A stretch of 64,000 nucleotides of DNA. Origin: an uncultured Ferrovum sp. Lineage in GTDB: Bacteria; Pseudomonadota; Gammaproteobacteria; Burkholderiales; Ferrovaceae. Location: positions 28,738-92,737 of the forward strand of contig CAIPTD010000145.1 of assembly GCA_903867885.1 (NCBI GenBank), given 5' to 3'. Positions 63,838-64,000 of the stretch are shown here, in pieces. How positions within the stretch are numbered: the stretch's first letter is position 1; each line of letters begins with the position of its first letter. The position numbers were made by a program, and so were the translations under genes. A model generated the notes under the pieces. The model was not told the DNA's origin and made no database searches. It was given only the letters and a program-made list of their open reading frames with translations.

Positions 63838-64000
63838 TTACTTGGTGGTGGTGGTTGCAGTGGTGGTAGTGCTTACTTTAGGCACTTTGGGTGTTTTAGC
63901 TGTTTTGGTGGTGGTGGTGCCAGTTGTTGCAGTGGTGCCAGTGGTGCCGGTTGTTGCTGTGGTGGTGGTTGCAGTGGTACCGGTGGTGGTGGTGGTGGTT
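63838..64000 (-). CDS. Threonine-rich C-terminus of an unidentified protein (partial)
   Basis: This frame is not in the ORF track. A minus-strand frame enters from the right edge and ends at TAA (63840-63838). Its 53 visible residues are mostly Thr in runs with Ala and Gly, then a basic KTAKTPKVPKVS segment and a final run TTTTATTTTK. The DNA is a GGT/TGC-rich near-repeat (63841-64000), prone to length change. The plus-strand reading would be Gly/Cys-rich and has no start. I cannot identify the protein; low-complexity Lys/Pro/Thr tails occur in DNA-binding, granule-associated or surface proteins. Confidence 0.5.
   Translation of the reverse strand, partial: TTTTTTGTTATTTTATTGTTGTTATTGTTTTKTAKTPKVPKVSTTTTATTTTK
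63841..64000. repeat. GGT-rich low-complexity repeat
   Basis: The last 160 nt consist largely of GGT, GCC, AGT and TGC triplets (ACC-rich on the minus strand), with runs of four to six GGT. Imperfect units such as GGTGCCAGTTGTTGCAGT and GGTGCCGGTTGTTGCTGT recur. The repeat keeps a reading frame on the minus strand. Confidence 0.8.

Noticed and set aside
63841-64000. Gly/Cys-rich plus-strand reading of the terminal repeat
   Set aside because: It has no start codon or ribosome-binding site and follows apaH's stop; the minus-strand frame ends cleanly at a stop with a basic segment.

Overview
The window looks like a chromosome segment of a betaproteobacterium, Burkholderiales or Nitrosomonadales in character, of intermediate GC content. 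The reasons are the gene neighbourhoods (hemC-hemD-hemX-hemY, accB-accC-prmA-zinc-ribbon gene, RNB ribonuclease-tonB-like gene, ubiK and comM in the same region), the beta/gamma-type GshA and GshB, and the glnA-ntrB-ntrC arrangement. It carries a lanthanide-type PQQ methanol dehydrogenase (XoxF) operon, so the organism can probably oxidise methanol or other short alcohols. Coding density is very high, with many 4-nt ATGA/TTGA/GTGA overlaps and several TTG or GTG starts. I see no tRNA, rRNA, IS element, prophage or CRISPR array.

Layout. 1-5.3 kb: start of mtgA, then aroE, and divergently glnA with a sigma-54 promoter, followed by ntrB-ntrC. 5.3-12.9 kb: photolyase, yqgE-ruvX-pyrB-pyrX (the last a dihydroorotase that has lost metal ligands), prlC and xthA. 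12.9-17.1 kb, minus strand: mpl, an RNB ribonuclease and a TonB-like gene joined by ATGA overlaps. 17.1-23.8 kb, minus strand: the xox cluster, transcribed xoxF, xoxG, xoxJ, a trypsin-like protease with a TPR-like tail, two uncharacterised exported proteins and a metallo-beta-lactamase-fold protein that has lost its metal ligands. XoxF has its own strong promoter, a long structured leader and a hairpin terminator separating it from xoxG. 24.4-31.5 kb, minus strand: cobalamin-dependent metH, then an NtrC/sigma-54-type operon of a porin, glnK and amtB. 31.7-39.8 kb: ubiK, a RidA protein, a three-gene heavy-metal-type RND efflux system and comM. 39.9-41.1 kb: an HtrA/DegQ-like protease that may be a lipoprotein.

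41.2-47.7 kb, minus strand: a full SUF iron-sulfur operon (Rrf2 regulator, sufB, sufC, sufD, sufS, sufU, sufT, Rieske protein) with an IscR-like palindrome over its -10 box. 47.8-50.9 kb: gshA-gshB and a degenerate ApbE-like lipoprotein. 51-56 kb: ddl, and divergently hemCDXY. 56-64 kb: a flavin/2Fe-2S reductase, an SDR protein, a TlpA-like thioredoxin, accB-accC, prmA, a zinc-ribbon membrane protein, a cytochrome c with a prepilin-like N-terminus, apaH, and the threonine-rich tail of an unidentified protein running off the right edge.

How it fits together. Nitrogen control is visible in cis: NtrB/NtrC are encoded here, and both glnA and porin-glnK-amtB have TGGCACG-N4-(T/C)TGC promoters with matching enhancer-like palindromes about 100 nt upstream. 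The xox cluster is the most unusual part. Beyond the known XoxFGJ core it holds four periplasmic proteins of unknown role, one of them an apparently inactive hydrolase fold. Functional statements rest on motif recognition and family knowledge; no database search was run.
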